Shown here one piece after another: positions 32,232-43,323 of a stretch of 64,000 nucleotides of DNA (positions are counted from its first letter, which is position 1; each line of letters opens with the position of its first letter). Origin of the DNA: Cavia porcellus. Lineage: Eukaryota > Chordata > Mammalia > Rodentia > Caviidae. The stretch is from NCBI RefSeq assembly GCF_034190915.1, contig NW_026947489.1, forward strand, positions 63,426,001-63,490,000, given 5' to 3'. The notes below the pieces were generated by a model. That model saw only the letters and a list, made by a program, of their open reading frames with translations. It searched no databases and was not told the origin of the DNA. The position numbers and the translations under genes are program-made.

Positions 32232-32332
32232 GGGGCTGGGGATTTAGCTCAGTGGCATAAGCACCTGCCTTGCAAGCAGGCAGTCATGAGTTCAATCCCT
32301 GGTACCGATAAAAAGGAAAAAGACAAAAAAAA
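32232..32332 (+). mobile_element. Young ID-like SINE inside the second retrovirus
   Basis: Consensus-like body with 'accgataaaaaggaaaaaga' tail. The perfect 14 bp duplication AAGCTATAGGTAGG is at 32218-32231 and 32333-32346. It dates this ID subfamily as younger than the retrovirus. Confidence 0.92.
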
Positions 32333-32929
32333 AAGCTATAGGTAGGTATGGTTTTTTTTGTGTGTGGGGGGGGAGACAGTAAGTGGTCCCCAAGATAAAA
32401 TCTGGTGTGGGGTCTGGCCCTATAGCCAGATGAGGCAACAGACCGTGGTCTACTAAGTGTAAGTTGTCACTTTTTACTTGTTTTAGACTGATCGGTATTA
32501 TATGGTTCCAAAGCTTGTAATAATTGGTCCTCACCAGTATATACGAGTGGATTTCTCGTGGGTTTTAGTAACAACTCTGCCCATGAGAACTTAAAAAGCT
32601 CTGAAGGACGTGAGAGTTTTTCAGTGTGGACACAGGCTGGCCCAGGAAAACTCTGCCTTGGGCTGTCTAAGACGTAAGAACGTGAGAGCATCACAGGAAC
32701 CCACGGAAAGGGGGAGAACACCCACCTGGGGCCTGGCCCAGCGGCGATCTCTGGGGGTTGCTCACCTGTGGTAAATTGGGTCGGTGTTGTTTGCGAGCCA
32801 GCAGTGACAAGTTTACAGCTCCCGAGTGTAGAAGTGAGGAATTAATGCAGGATGTAGTCCAGTCCTGGTCCTGAACGGCAGGGGACTCAAACTGGGAGAG
32901 CCCCAGGAGTCTCTCCTCTGCTCAGGGAA

Positions 32930-33349
32930 TGATATTATAGAACTGTGGGGGACCGGCAGCGGCTGAAAAGATAAGTATAAATGTATACTATATACATTTA
33001 TATATAAGTATTTATAATGTATATATACTATATACATTTATAGATAAGTATAAATGTATACAATATAAATGACCTTTATTTTGAGAATGTGGGGAGAGAC
33101 ACCCCCGATCCCCTGGGGCATGGCATCTCCCCCCGGGGTCGGCAATCTCTCCATAGAACACATGGAGTGGAGACATATAAGTAGCCTAGGTTTGGGGTGG
33201 AACCTAAGGGACATTAGTGATGCATAGGTAGCCCATTGGCACTCGTTTGGTGCCAGAGGTAAATTCCTAGGGGTGAGGAAGATGGAGCTCCTTGGTTCCA
33301 CCTGAGGCTTTACCAGCTACAGTGTCCTGTCTGGGCCAAAACTCTTTCA
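32930..33349 (-). repeat. 5' LTR of the second retrovirus with an AT-rich internal expansion
   Basis: It is about 60 bp longer than its partner LTR. The extra DNA lies at about 32973-33065 and consists of repeated 'ataagtataaatgtatacta' and 'tatacattta' blocks between the 'ctgaaaagataag' and 'aatataaatgacc' anchors found in the 3' LTR. A 6 bp 'attata' addition near the terminus is also present. Confidence 0.85.
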
Positions 33350-33384
33350 CTCACATACTCACTATATTTTATTTTATTTTTTTA

Positions 33385-34460
33385 TTTTTTTGGTACCAGG
33401 GATGGAACTCACAACTTCACACTTGCCAAGCAGACTCTTCCACCACTGAGCTAAATCCCTGGCCTCACCTACTCACTATAAATCTAGGTTCCTGCTCCCC
33501 ATGTTTGGGTTTGATTAACATGCTAGAATGTTCACAAAGCTCAAGGAAACTCTTTACACCAATTTACTCTCTTATCATAAAGGATACAAAGAAACAGCCA
33601 ATGGAAGGGGTGCATGGGGTAACTTATGAGAGAAAAGGTACAGAGGTTCCATGTCCTCACTGGACATAGTGCTCTTCAGGAGCTATCAGAAAGCTCATTG
33701 AAACTGGGCATGGTGGCACATGCCTGTAATCCCCGCACTCTGGGAAGCTGAGGCAGAAGGATCACAAATTCAAACCCATCCTGAACAATTTAGTGATTCA
33801 GAGACTTTGTTTGAAAATAAAAACCAAAAAGTACTGGGGCTGTAACTCAGTGGGAAAGGTCTGGGTTTGATCCTCAGCACTGAAAAATATAATCTGTACT
33901 TTAAAAAAATTGTAGCAAAAGATTCTGTTACCATTCTGTCACTCAGGAAATTGTGACAGTTCTAGGAGCTCCATGCCAGGGACTGGGACAGAGACCAACA
34001 TGTGTCTTTCTTATTAATTCCCAAGGACTTTGTGGATATGTGTGGTATTGTGATCGCTGCTAATCATTTGAAAAGGGAAAAATAAAGACTCTGCCATGAT
34101 ATTTTCCTATAATCCCAAAAAGAGAATTTTTTTAAATTTTTTTGCAGTATAGGAGATTGAACTAGGTCTTGTACATGCTAGAAAAGTGATCTACCACTGA
34201 TACATGTCCCAGCCCCATAAAAATTATTGCTATTATTATTATTATTTTCTTTCTTCCTATGTTCCTTTTTTTCCTTCTTTCTCTTTGTCTTTCCTTCCGT
34301 CTCTTCCTTCTTTTCTTTTGGGTTTTGAGGCACCGTCCCACTATGTAGTTTAGTATGGCTTTCAACTCACTATGTGCCCCAGGCTGGCCTCAAATTTATG
34401 GAGATCCTCCTGCCTCTGCCCCTCAAGTGCTAGGATTACAGGTGTGGGCCACACTCCTGG
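33385..34460. mobile_element. SINE cluster right of the second retrovirus
   Basis: ID- 33385-33462 with ACATACTCACTATA / ACCTACTCACTATA duplication; B1+ 33702-33828; ID+ fragment 33836-33885; ID- 34140-34218; B1- 34316-34460 preceded by a T/C-rich tract. 33463-33700 and 33886-34139 are unassigned. Confidence 0.75.
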
Positions 34461-35224
34461 AAATCTTCAGTATTTCTTCATGTTGCTTTTCTTCCCCTGA
34501 GCCTTTAACCCTACTTGGAGGATTGCCTGGTAATATTTTTAATTGCCAGATATCTTTGCCATTTTAGTCCGGTTAGTTTAATTAATTGGAACCTTGAGTT
34601 AATGAGATGCCAGTGTGACTTTTATCCCCAGTGGACTCTGTCAATTCTTGTCTAGAAGAATCATTCCACATCACCAAGCACTGGCACTTTTCTTTGGCTT
34701 GAGTGCTGTATTCCCAGGAAAACTGAGAGGCACTGGATGACAAGCCCATTGAAGCACAAAATTCAACTAATATTATTAGTAAAATCATTTTCCAATTTAA
34801 AGGCTTCAGCACGGTTCTTTGTCAGTGTGTGGATGGTCACTTTTCCATGGCTGGGTAAGATGCCTGATGTGCATACTGAAGGAGAAGGGCTTTATTTTGG
34901 CTCACAAATTCCAACCATGGTCAGCCAGTACCAAAGCAGAAACACAGTGTTGGCAGGACAGGGCAGGGAGGGCTGCTCGCCTGGGGCAGCTGGAAAGCAG
35001 AGAGAAGAAGGGACAGGGGACCAGACACCGCTCTCCAGGTCATCCTGCAGGTGCTCCAAAGGCCCACTTCTTTCAATTGAGCCTCTTTACAGCCAGTTCA
35101 ACTAGGAACGCTTAAATGTACAAAACCTGTGGGTGGAAACTTCCTTCAAGAACATCATATTCTGTAGGGAAAGATTCAGATGGCAGCTTAATGATCCAAG
35201 GATAGTCTTATTTGCGGGGGGTGG
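34461..35224. other. Intergenic, possible old repeat
   Basis: 'agggctttattttggctcac' near 34888 resembles a common ancient interspersed repeat, but I cannot name it. The plus-strand frames of ~100 codons here are not gene-like. Confidence 0.3.
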
Positions 35225-36482
35225 GAGGGTATTGAGAGAGGGTCCTACTGTGTAGCCCAGGCTGGCCTTGAACTGACTGCGATCCTCCTGCCCCAGTCTT
35301 CCAAGTGCTAGAATTACAGACCTGTGCCATCATGCCTGGCAATTTTTCCACTTACTAATCCATAACTTATACTAAGAAGCTATGGAAGAGCTAATACTCA
35401 TGTAGTAAATTATCCCTTAAACTTAAAAGGCACTGTCTAAATAAGAATTTCACAAAAAATAAGATACAAGCTGGGCAAGGTAATCTCAGCAATTGTGAGA
35501 CTAAGACAGGGGATTGCTCTGAATTTGAGGCCAGCCTTAGCTACATAGTGAGTTCAATGCCAACTGCCTGTACTACATAATAAGACCTTGTCTCAAAAAA
35601 CAACAAAAAAGTTACTATTTTGAAATCTTAGTGGATTTTAATTTTAATTCCCTCCCCCCACCTGGGACTTTAATTTTTGAGATATTTTTCCATTGCTGGG
35701 AATTGAACCAAAGGCTTAGTGCATACTCTGCGAGCACTCCACCACTGAACCACATTCCTAGCACACCTTACTTAAAATTTTGAGAGCTAGGTATGGGAGC
35801 TAAAGTACAAGGAGTGCTGTGAGTTCAAGACCATCCTAGACTACATAGTGAGTTCAAGGCCACACTGAACTACATAGCAAGACTCTGTCTCAGGAAACCA
35901 AAATATATCCTAAAATAATAATATTAGTAATAAATAAAATTTTGAGAAGTTTCCCAGGATCGCCACAAATTTGAGATCCTCCTGCTTTGGCTTATTGGCA
36001 GGCTGGAACTACAGATAATGTGCCACCATGCCCAGCAGGGATTCTTTGATTTACATCACCTTACATGACTCTTGCGGAAGTCCTTTGAGGTCAACATAAA
36101 ATAACAGAGTCTCAGAGAATTCTGAGAATTGCCTGAAGCTAGTCATCTTATCATAAATGTCATCCAAAACCCTCTGGAGAATCTGTATCTCTATGAAAGA
36201 TCTTGCAGGCTGCTGGACCTTTGCTGACTAGAACACTGTGAGCGTGGGTACACAGAACGTTGTAGGTTTAGAGCCAAAATAATCTTGGACTCTCTTGGCC
36301 CTTTAGTAGAAGTTATCTTAACTTTTATATACGACCTAACATTCTCAAGATTGACAGATTAACTTCCATTTGGAATAAACAACATCCAGCTTCCATCAAT
36401 CCTAAAGTTAAGGGGCTCAGTGGCACAGCATCTTCCTGGCAAGCGTAAGGTTCTGAATTCGATTCCTGGTACTAAAAAAAAA
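35225..36482. mobile_element. SINE cluster
   Basis: B1- 35225-35342; B1+ 35469-35600; ID- 35680-35765; B1+ 35783-35900; B1- 35950-36040; ID+ 36412-36482, between 'cctaaagttaag' and 'ccttaagctaag'. 36041-36411 unassigned. Confidence 0.75.
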
Positions 36483-37361
36483 TTCCTTAAGCTAAGAATG
36501 CTATAAAGTAACATCTCGGCCTCTACAAGAGATTGCCCCACTTGCCGATGTCTGCCTGCCTCCTGCCAAACTCTTTGGCAAATACATTCAGTTATAGCTT
36601 GCTATTGTGCTCTGATTATAAAAGCTCATGATGTAACTCTTTCCACAGTGGAGCACCATTTAGAATATCTTGGTCACTCAGAATCTGGCTCAGAATAAAC
36701 TGTTTTTTTTAAAGGAGATCTGTTGTTTTATGTTGACAAGTATTCAAAATGAAAAGTCCAAAATGATGGATTTTTAGTATCTGAATTTAGGAGGAACCCA
36801 GAGATGTGAATTATTTCTCTATATTTCTTTTTCTTTTTAGGCAAAGGGAAATGTTCATTCATGGCTGGTAGTGCATTTGTGCTTGGTATGTTGTGTGGTA
36901 TCTTAATACTTTGGAGAAACACTAGTGTTTTTGTAAGCTTTGTAAGCAAGGAAAAAAACCTCAATAAATCCATTAGATTTATTTGACCTTAGTTGACTCA
37001 TAAAAATCACTAATTTTGGAGGTCAAACAGCTGCACAATGCACAACTATTTTCCCAAAGCTTGGCTGTGTGAGCTATGATGACAGTGGTGGCCTTGGTCA
37101 CTTTTCAGGGATTGAAGGCCACTTGTTGGGAGAAACCGGCCCTCCTCGGTGCCTGCACATGCCCTGTGGGTGCCTGAGATGGGATGGTAATTCTTCATAT
37201 CACATCTCCCTGTCCATTTGCTGCCTTTCCACCTTCCCACTGGTTTGAAGCACTGATGATATATACATGACTGCCCCATTGGGTAGCCCATGCCACTCGT
37301 AGTCCAAATGGATTGAATCACTTTTATCAGTCTTTTTACTAATAATAAAAAAAATTTGTGC
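36483..37361. other. Intergenic, possible old LTR end
   Basis: 'ggctcagaataaactgtttt' near 36688 has the look of an ancient LTR polyadenylation region, but there is not enough for a call. Nothing else recognised. Confidence 0.3.
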
Positions 37362-37997
37362 GTGTTTTTGAGATGGGGTCTCACTATATAGTTCAGGCTC
37401 ATCTTAAACTCATAGTGATTCTCCTGCCTCAGTCTCCCAAGTTCTGGGATAACAAGTGTGCACCTGGCCATTAAAAAAATTAATAAAGAATGACCGAATG
37501 GAACAGCCATGCATGTAGCCACCTGGCAGAGAAACATGCAGATCACCCCTCCATCATGAACGTGTTAGCTAGCCTTTGAGTCAGGTTCTGTTCAGCTCTG
37601 CATGTGGATGTGTTGATCATTAAGAAATGTTTTGCTCATACTTTTACACAAGGTTAGCTTGACCCAGACATACACAGTCTCTCCTACCTTTCGAGGCTAA
37701 CGGCTATCCATGTGTCGTGACCAGAAACGATAGGCTGTGAAACACGTAAAGTAAGGTGGCACTTAAGGTTTTGGAAGATCTCCACCTATGGCCAGAAAAG
37801 ACATGACTATTCCTTCCCGTTATATTGGCTTTTCCATAGATGAATTTCCAGGCCTGGATCTGGTCCTATTTTTGGCTTTTAAATTTTTTTTTTTTTTTTT
37901 TTTTGTCTTTTTGCTTTTTATCGGTACCAGGGATTGAACTCAAAACTGCCTGCTTACAAGGCAGGCGCTTATGCCACTGAGCTAAATCCCCAGCCCG
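37362..37997 (-). mobile_element. B1-like (37362-37468) and ID-like (37893-37997) SINEs, minus strand
   Basis: The ID copy is flanked by GGCTTTTAAATTTTTT on both sides. The 420 bp between the two SINEs shows nothing assignable. Confidence 0.8.
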
Positions 37998-38254
37998 GCT
38001 TTTAAATTTTTTGAAATTTATTTTTTGTTCTTATTAGCATATGTTTGCTGTACATAGTGCTTGCATTCATCCTGGGGGTTGGTACCTGTACATAACACAT
38101 CTTAATTCCTTTTTTTAATCCCCCATCCATTGATTTTGAAACTACTTAGGCAGCAGTCTTTACAAGCTTTTAAATGATAACATTGTTGGCATTTTTGTTG
38201 TAACAAAACTGAAGTAAGTTCCATTCAGCAGGGATTTCTTACATTTTCTTTTCT

Positions 38255-39146
38255 TTTTTTGAGACAGGATTTCACCACATTGTCCAGGCTGATCCTGAAC
38301 TCACTACATAGCCCGGGTTAATCTGAAACTCCTAGCCATCCTCCTGCCTCAGCCTTCCAAGGGCTATGATTACAGCCATCTGGTACCAGGGCCAACTGAC
38401 ATTTTTCTATCCACTGTATGTGGAGTGACTGCATAGATGCAACTCTTCTTTTGGGAGAGTCAGAGACCACCACTCCTGGGCCCTTGACTTGTTACACGTT
38501 GAAAACTTGAGTTTTGTTTTCTTCAGAGCCAGCAAGGGCTTAAAAACTGTATTTGGCGACCCTTCACTTGGGCCTGTAGGGTAATTTAAAAAAGAGCAGT
38601 CCTTACCTTTTGAACTCAGGGCCTCAAGTACTCTACCACTGAGCATATCCACCAGCCCTCTACCCCATCCCGCCTTCATTTTGTATTTTTTCTTTATTAA
38701 CTTAAACTTTGGGTTACATCTCTGCTCAGCTTGACATATAGGCTTGTTAATCATTTAGGGAATTTCAGTCTAAAAACTGGCAATGTGAAGCTGATTACTC
38801 CCAAATTTAATTGACCTTCTCCATCACTACAAAAAAACAAACAAACAAATTAAAAAACAACAAGCAAAAGCCAGGTGGGGTGGTACCTGCCAGTGGTTCC
38901 AGTACTCAGAAAGTTGAGGCAAGAAGATTGGGAGTTTGAAGCCAGCCTGGGCTGCACATTGAGTTCAAAGCCATCCTGTGCACTAGAGGGAGACCCAGTC
39001 ATAGAAAAAAATACCAAAAAATTGGGGAGGAGAGGTTAGACGTGTACCTCATCGGTAAAACACTTATGTAGTGTTCTCAAGGCCCTGAGTTCCATACTCA
39101 GCACTGAAAAACAAAACAATACAAATAAACACTTTCGGGACTATAC

Positions 39147-39182
<36 letters not shown>

Positions 39183-39790
39183 CTCTACAGAGTGTACCAA
39201 GAAGTCTGCTATTATGACTATCAGCATAGTAATATACAGAGTTTGGAGTCTGCTCTTTAGCTAGGGCCCTCACAAACCAAAGTCAAATGAATCAAAGAGC
39301 CAAATGAGGAGTCTACACACTTTAAGAAAGCAGTCTGTTCATTAATTTTTTTTTTTTTGTCTTTTTCATAGTTATCAGTACCGGGGATCAAACTCATGAC
39401 CGCCTGCTTGCAAGGCAGGTGCTTATGTCGCTGATCCAGCCCCCTGTTCATTAATTTTTGTAACTAAGGTAGGCACGCAAACATGGTAGCACAGGTGTGT
39501 AATGCCAGCACCTGGGAGGCTGAGCTGAGAGGATTGCCATGAGTTTGAGGCCTAGTTTGAACTGCATTGCAAGACAGTGTCTCAAAAAACCAAATCAAAT
39601 CAAAACAAAACAAAATACCCAATGTGTTTATCTAATGTACCAAGAAGTATGGAGAAGAAGGGGAGTGTCCCATAGCCCCAGCCATACGGTCTATAATATC
39701 AGCATTCTGAGAGGTGGAGGCAGAAAGATGGTAAGTTTGAGCCCAGCCTGGGCAAATTAGTCACTTAGTGAGACCTTGTCTCAAAAGGGT
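38255..39790. mobile_element. SINE cluster with a (GA)n tract
   Basis: B1- 38255-38395; ID- fragment 38600-38662; B1+ 38870-39010; ID+ fragment 39030-39110; (GA)n 39147-39183; ID- 39352-39447 with CTGTTCATTAATTTTT duplicated; B1+ 39478-39590; B1+ 39665-39790. Confidence 0.75.
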
Positions 39791-39982
39791 GAGAATGTAT
39801 TTCAGGTTGAAGGCCCTGGGTTCAATGTCCAGTACTTAAAAAAAAAAATATTGAGATAGGACAAGAGAAGTAAGGAAATAAAGAAAATCATAATTTAAAA
39901 AAATTTTAATACTGGCAGAAAACACATGGCTCAGTGGAACAGAGCAGAGAATACAGAAATAACCTCAGGCACATTCAACCGT

Positions 39983-40073
39983 CTTTTTTTTTTTTTAGTA
40001 CCGTGGTGATAAAACTCACAACTGCACACTTGCAAGGCAGGTACTTATGCTGCTGAGCTAAATCCCCAGCTCA
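39983..40073 (-). mobile_element. ID-like SINE, minus strand
   Basis: T12 tail, then 'agtaccgtggtgataaaact' through 'ctgagctaaatccccagc'. Confidence 0.85.
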
Positions 40074-40251
40074 ACCATTTTATCTTTGACAAAGTGTTCA
40101 AAAACATACACTGGAGGAAAGATAGCCTCTTTTACAATGCTGGGAAAACTGCCTATTTACAAACAGAAGATTCAATCCAGACCCATATCTCTCCCCATAT
40201 ATCAAACTAAAATAAAAACGGAGCAAAGATTTAAGTATAAAAACAGAAACA

Positions 40252-40850
40252 GCCAGGCATGGTGTCACAGGATTATAATCCCAGCACTCAGGAGGCTGAG
40301 GCAGGAGGATCATTCCTGTCAGGCTCAACTGCTGTGAGACTGTCCAGCACCCAACTCATTTCTTAGCAGCAGCACTGTTCTCAGGGGAAGCCCAGCTCAG
40401 CATGGGTGCTGTTGCCCTTGGCAAACACAGGATGTAATAAAAAGAGAATAGGTGGAATGTGGGATCTTCCAGGTGCTGGAACTTGTGAGAACATCCATAC
40501 TTTTACACGGATGCCCTCAGGACTTTGACCACTGAGGAACCGGACATTTGGAGAACTTTGAGCTCAGGTATTTGTTCAAATCTGCTCACCTGAAGTCCCT
40601 GACCTCCTTATCAGATACTTTGCTTGATCTCCCTATTTGACCTCCTATGTCTAAGCCCTATTTTTTAAAAAAGGTTGTTTTTCTCTGAACTACACAGATG
40701 GACTTTTTGCTGCCATGCTCAGCATAATAAATTTCACGCCCAGTTGCCTTCACACAAGCTTGGTGTTCTTAGCTGGTCCCTGACTTGAGCTGTTCTTTAT
40801 GGTTACAAGTTTGAGGCTGTCTGACTGCATACTGAGACTGTCTCAAAAAA
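40252..40850 (+). mobile_element. B1-like SINE split by a solo LTR
   Basis: The B1 starts at 40252 (gccaggcatggtgtcacagg), stops at 40316 in 'ggaggatcattcc' and resumes at 40808 with 'agtttgaggctgtctgactg'. Together they make one nearly full element. Confidence 0.75.
40317..40807 (+). repeat. Solo LTR inserted in a B1-like SINE
   Basis: TGTCAGGCTCAACTGC ... CTTTATGGTTACA forms a 491 bp TG...CA unit with ATAATAAATTTCACGC about 80 bp from its end. Because it interrupts a rodent SINE it is rodent-specific in age. A clear target-site duplication is not visible. Confidence 0.55.
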
Positions 40851-40993
40851 CCTAAGCTAAAACCAAAACCAAAAATAGAAGCACTCTGTCTGAAGATAAG
40901 ATGGGTAAAATGCTTAAAGATGTAGGCAAAGGTAAAGACTTTTTGAGCAAAACCTCAATTGCACAAGAAATAACATTAAGAATCAACAAATGG

Positions 40994-41076
40994 GGCCCGG
41001 GATTTAGTTCAGTGCCATAAGCACCTGCCTGGCAAGCACGAGGTCATGAGTTCGATCTGTAGCACACACACAAAAA
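40994..41076 (+). mobile_element. ID-like SINE with perfect target-site duplication
   Basis: AATCAACAAATGG is at 40981-40993 and 41077-41089. The body has a shortened 'cacacacacaaaaaaa' tail. Confidence 0.88.
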
Positions 41077-41431
41077 AATCAACAAATGGCATTATATCAA
41101 ATTAAAAGCTTTTGGACAGCAAAGAAAATAGCCAACAGAGAGAAGAGACAACCTACAACAGAGCCTGCCATGACATTTGGAGGTTATGCACTGCACATTG
41201 CTTCTGATACCTGGTCATCTAGCTTCAGAACAAAGCATACTGTGTTCCTAGCTGCCATGGCCTACGACTTAAAGATACCAGGCACAGAAGTGTTCTTTAA
41301 AGTCCCTTCAGCCTTGTGCTGTTTAAATTCATAGCTTAGCTTTCATAAGTTTCTCACGATTAAAGGTCTTGATGAAACACTGACCATCTAACAAGGCCAG
41401 GGAGCTATTTTGCAATTCCAAGGTAACTTCT

Positions 41432-41995
41432 GGGGACTGGGGACATAAATAGTGGTAGAGCTCTTGCCTTGCATGCATAAGGTGTGAGGTTTGATCCCCC
41501 ACACTTGCCCCACACACAAAAGTAACTTATAGGGGAAAATGTTGGTAGGCATTGTATTGTAATTCCTCCAGTTATCATCCCCCAAAAAGAATACTTGTGT
41601 GCAGAAAAGCTCTTGAAACTCACACTCAGGAGGTTGTGACAGGATTGCCTCAAGTGTGAGGCAGCCTGGGCTACACAGTGAGTTTAAGAACAGCCTGAAC
41701 TAGCATGGCATGGTGGCTCAGGCCTGTAATCCCAGCACTCGGGAGGCTGAGGCAGGAGGATCGTTGTGAGTTCAAGACCAGCCTGGGCTACAAAGTGAGC
41801 TCAAAGCCAACCTGAACTGCATAGAGAGACCCTGTCTCAAAAAAGACCCAAAAAAAAGAACAGCCTGAACTACACAGTGAGACCCTGATTCAACAACACA
41901 ACAAAACAGGGCTGGGGGTTTAGCTCAGTGGCACAAGTGCCTGCCTGGCAAGCATGAGATCATGAGTTTGATCCCCAGTACCAAACAAACAACAA
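41432..41995 (+). mobile_element. SINE run: ID, two B1, ID
   Basis: ID+ 41432-41512 (BC1-like), partial B1+ 41612-41700, complete consensus-like B1+ 41703-41855, ID+ 41908-41995. Confidence 0.8.
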
Positions 41996-42599
41996 AACAA
42001 AAAAAGGAAACTGAAAACTAAATAAATGGCCTCCTTTGATTTGGTCAGTGGCAAGCAGATGAAGCTCTGGGGCTGGTGATAGTTTGTTTCTCTGGGGACA
42101 CTGGGTGTTTGTGAACCCTGTCACTTTCTGCCCTTGTACCCCACAGTGGTGTCGTGGGGCCTTCACTCTGCTGGACCATTTCGGCTTACCAAAAGCAGCT
42201 CAGGCACAAGACCTGTGTCTGGCAACCCCACTTGTACCTTTTAGGGCTTCCGGAGTGGAATGATTTTTGATTTTGGCTGGGAGGTATAGTCTAAGATTAG
42301 ACAGACCTAGAAGAATTCAGAATCCAGCCCAGTCTATAGGTTATAAAAATTTAAAAACAATAAACAGGACTAACAACAGGTATATCATCATTTACTCCTG
42401 AAACATAATTTTTAATGTAGTGATTTTAGAAAACAGCCATCGGTTTATTATAAATCAGTTGATCCTGGCTTTTGCATTTTCATGTATCTGCTTCGTCTTC
42501 CTGTAAGAAGTCTACACTCCTTCTCTGCTGAGATGAGGCTGTCAAGAACCATTCTATATAATTTTGGGGAAAATCATTTCATAATTAAATTGTGATTAT

Positions 42600-43020
42600 G
42601 GTTTGAGGTCTGCTATCTGGAGTGAGCTGGCTATAGGATGCGGAAACATAACTCCTAGTACTTCCAGGCACGGTTGAGGTCTTTGTGGTGCCAGGATGCC
42701 GTGCGGCCCCAGGGCAAGACTCCATCTGCTGAAGACATCCGGCTTCCCTGAGAACTGAGTACTAATAAAAGATGGGCTTCACCTGGGGGGAAGGACAAAC
42801 TGCTTGTTAACTTGCTATCTTCGCACCTGCTTTGTAAGAATGCTGTGCACATCCCTGTTCTCGCCCACATCAGAGCCTCATCGGTTTAAAATCACCTCCT
42901 CCCTCTGAGTCATCTGATAATCCCTCTGACTGTTGTGTGCAATAAATAATGGCTATGTAGGTGTGTGTTTGCTCTCGCCTGTCCTGAGGCACTGACTTCC
43001 CAGTCCCCAGAGTACTGTTA
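42600..43020 (+). repeat. Possible solo LTR
   Basis: 'gcaataaataatggctatgt' followed by 'aggtgtgtgtttgctctcgc' and a C-rich end resembles an LTR polyadenylation region. The 5' boundary is not defined and 41996-42600 is unassigned. Confidence 0.35.
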
Positions 43021-43026
43021 CTTATT

Positions 43027-43165
43027 TTTTTGAGACAGTCTCGCTGTGTAGCTCAGGCTGATCTTGAACTCACCAGGGAGCCCAAACTGGCCTCAGACTT
43101 GCAGTGATCCTCCTACCTCAGTCCAAGTAGGGGTTACAGGCATGCATCACCCCACGCAGCTCCCC
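43027..43165 (-). mobile_element. B1-like SINE, minus strand
   Basis: 'tttttttgagacagtctcgc' through 'gcatcaccccacgcagctcc'. Confidence 0.8.
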
Positions 43166-43323
43166 CATATGCATGGAAAGAGTGTCTCTTTTTCTTTCTT
43201 TATCCCTCACTGTACCCCTCAACTATCTCAAATATTTGGCAGAAGCCATACTCTTCCTAAAGAAATATAGCTAGAAGTTATGTGGAGCAGAAGTTTTTTT
43301 TGTGTTTTGAGACAGGGTCTCCC

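Larger units (their letters stand above)
29532..33349 (-). mobile_element. Second non-autonomous endogenous retrovirus, complete with target-site duplication
   Basis: The 3.8 kb minus-strand element has a 3' LTR at 29532-29892, an internal region at 29893-32929 and a 5' LTR at 32930-33349, flanked by CTCAC at 29527-29531 and 33350-33354. Its internal 3' half aligns with 2818-4330 of the first element (for example 'gatgcccaggtagatgctg' versus '...gtagaggctg'). The middle, 31560-32480, has no visible counterpart there; the leader next to the 5' LTR is again similar. The primer-binding site is destroyed. A young ID SINE (32232-32332) inserted later. Confidence 0.9.

Noticed and set aside
37046..37546. 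166-codon minus-strand frame
   Set aside because: The middle is an antisense B1; the rest has no recognisable content.
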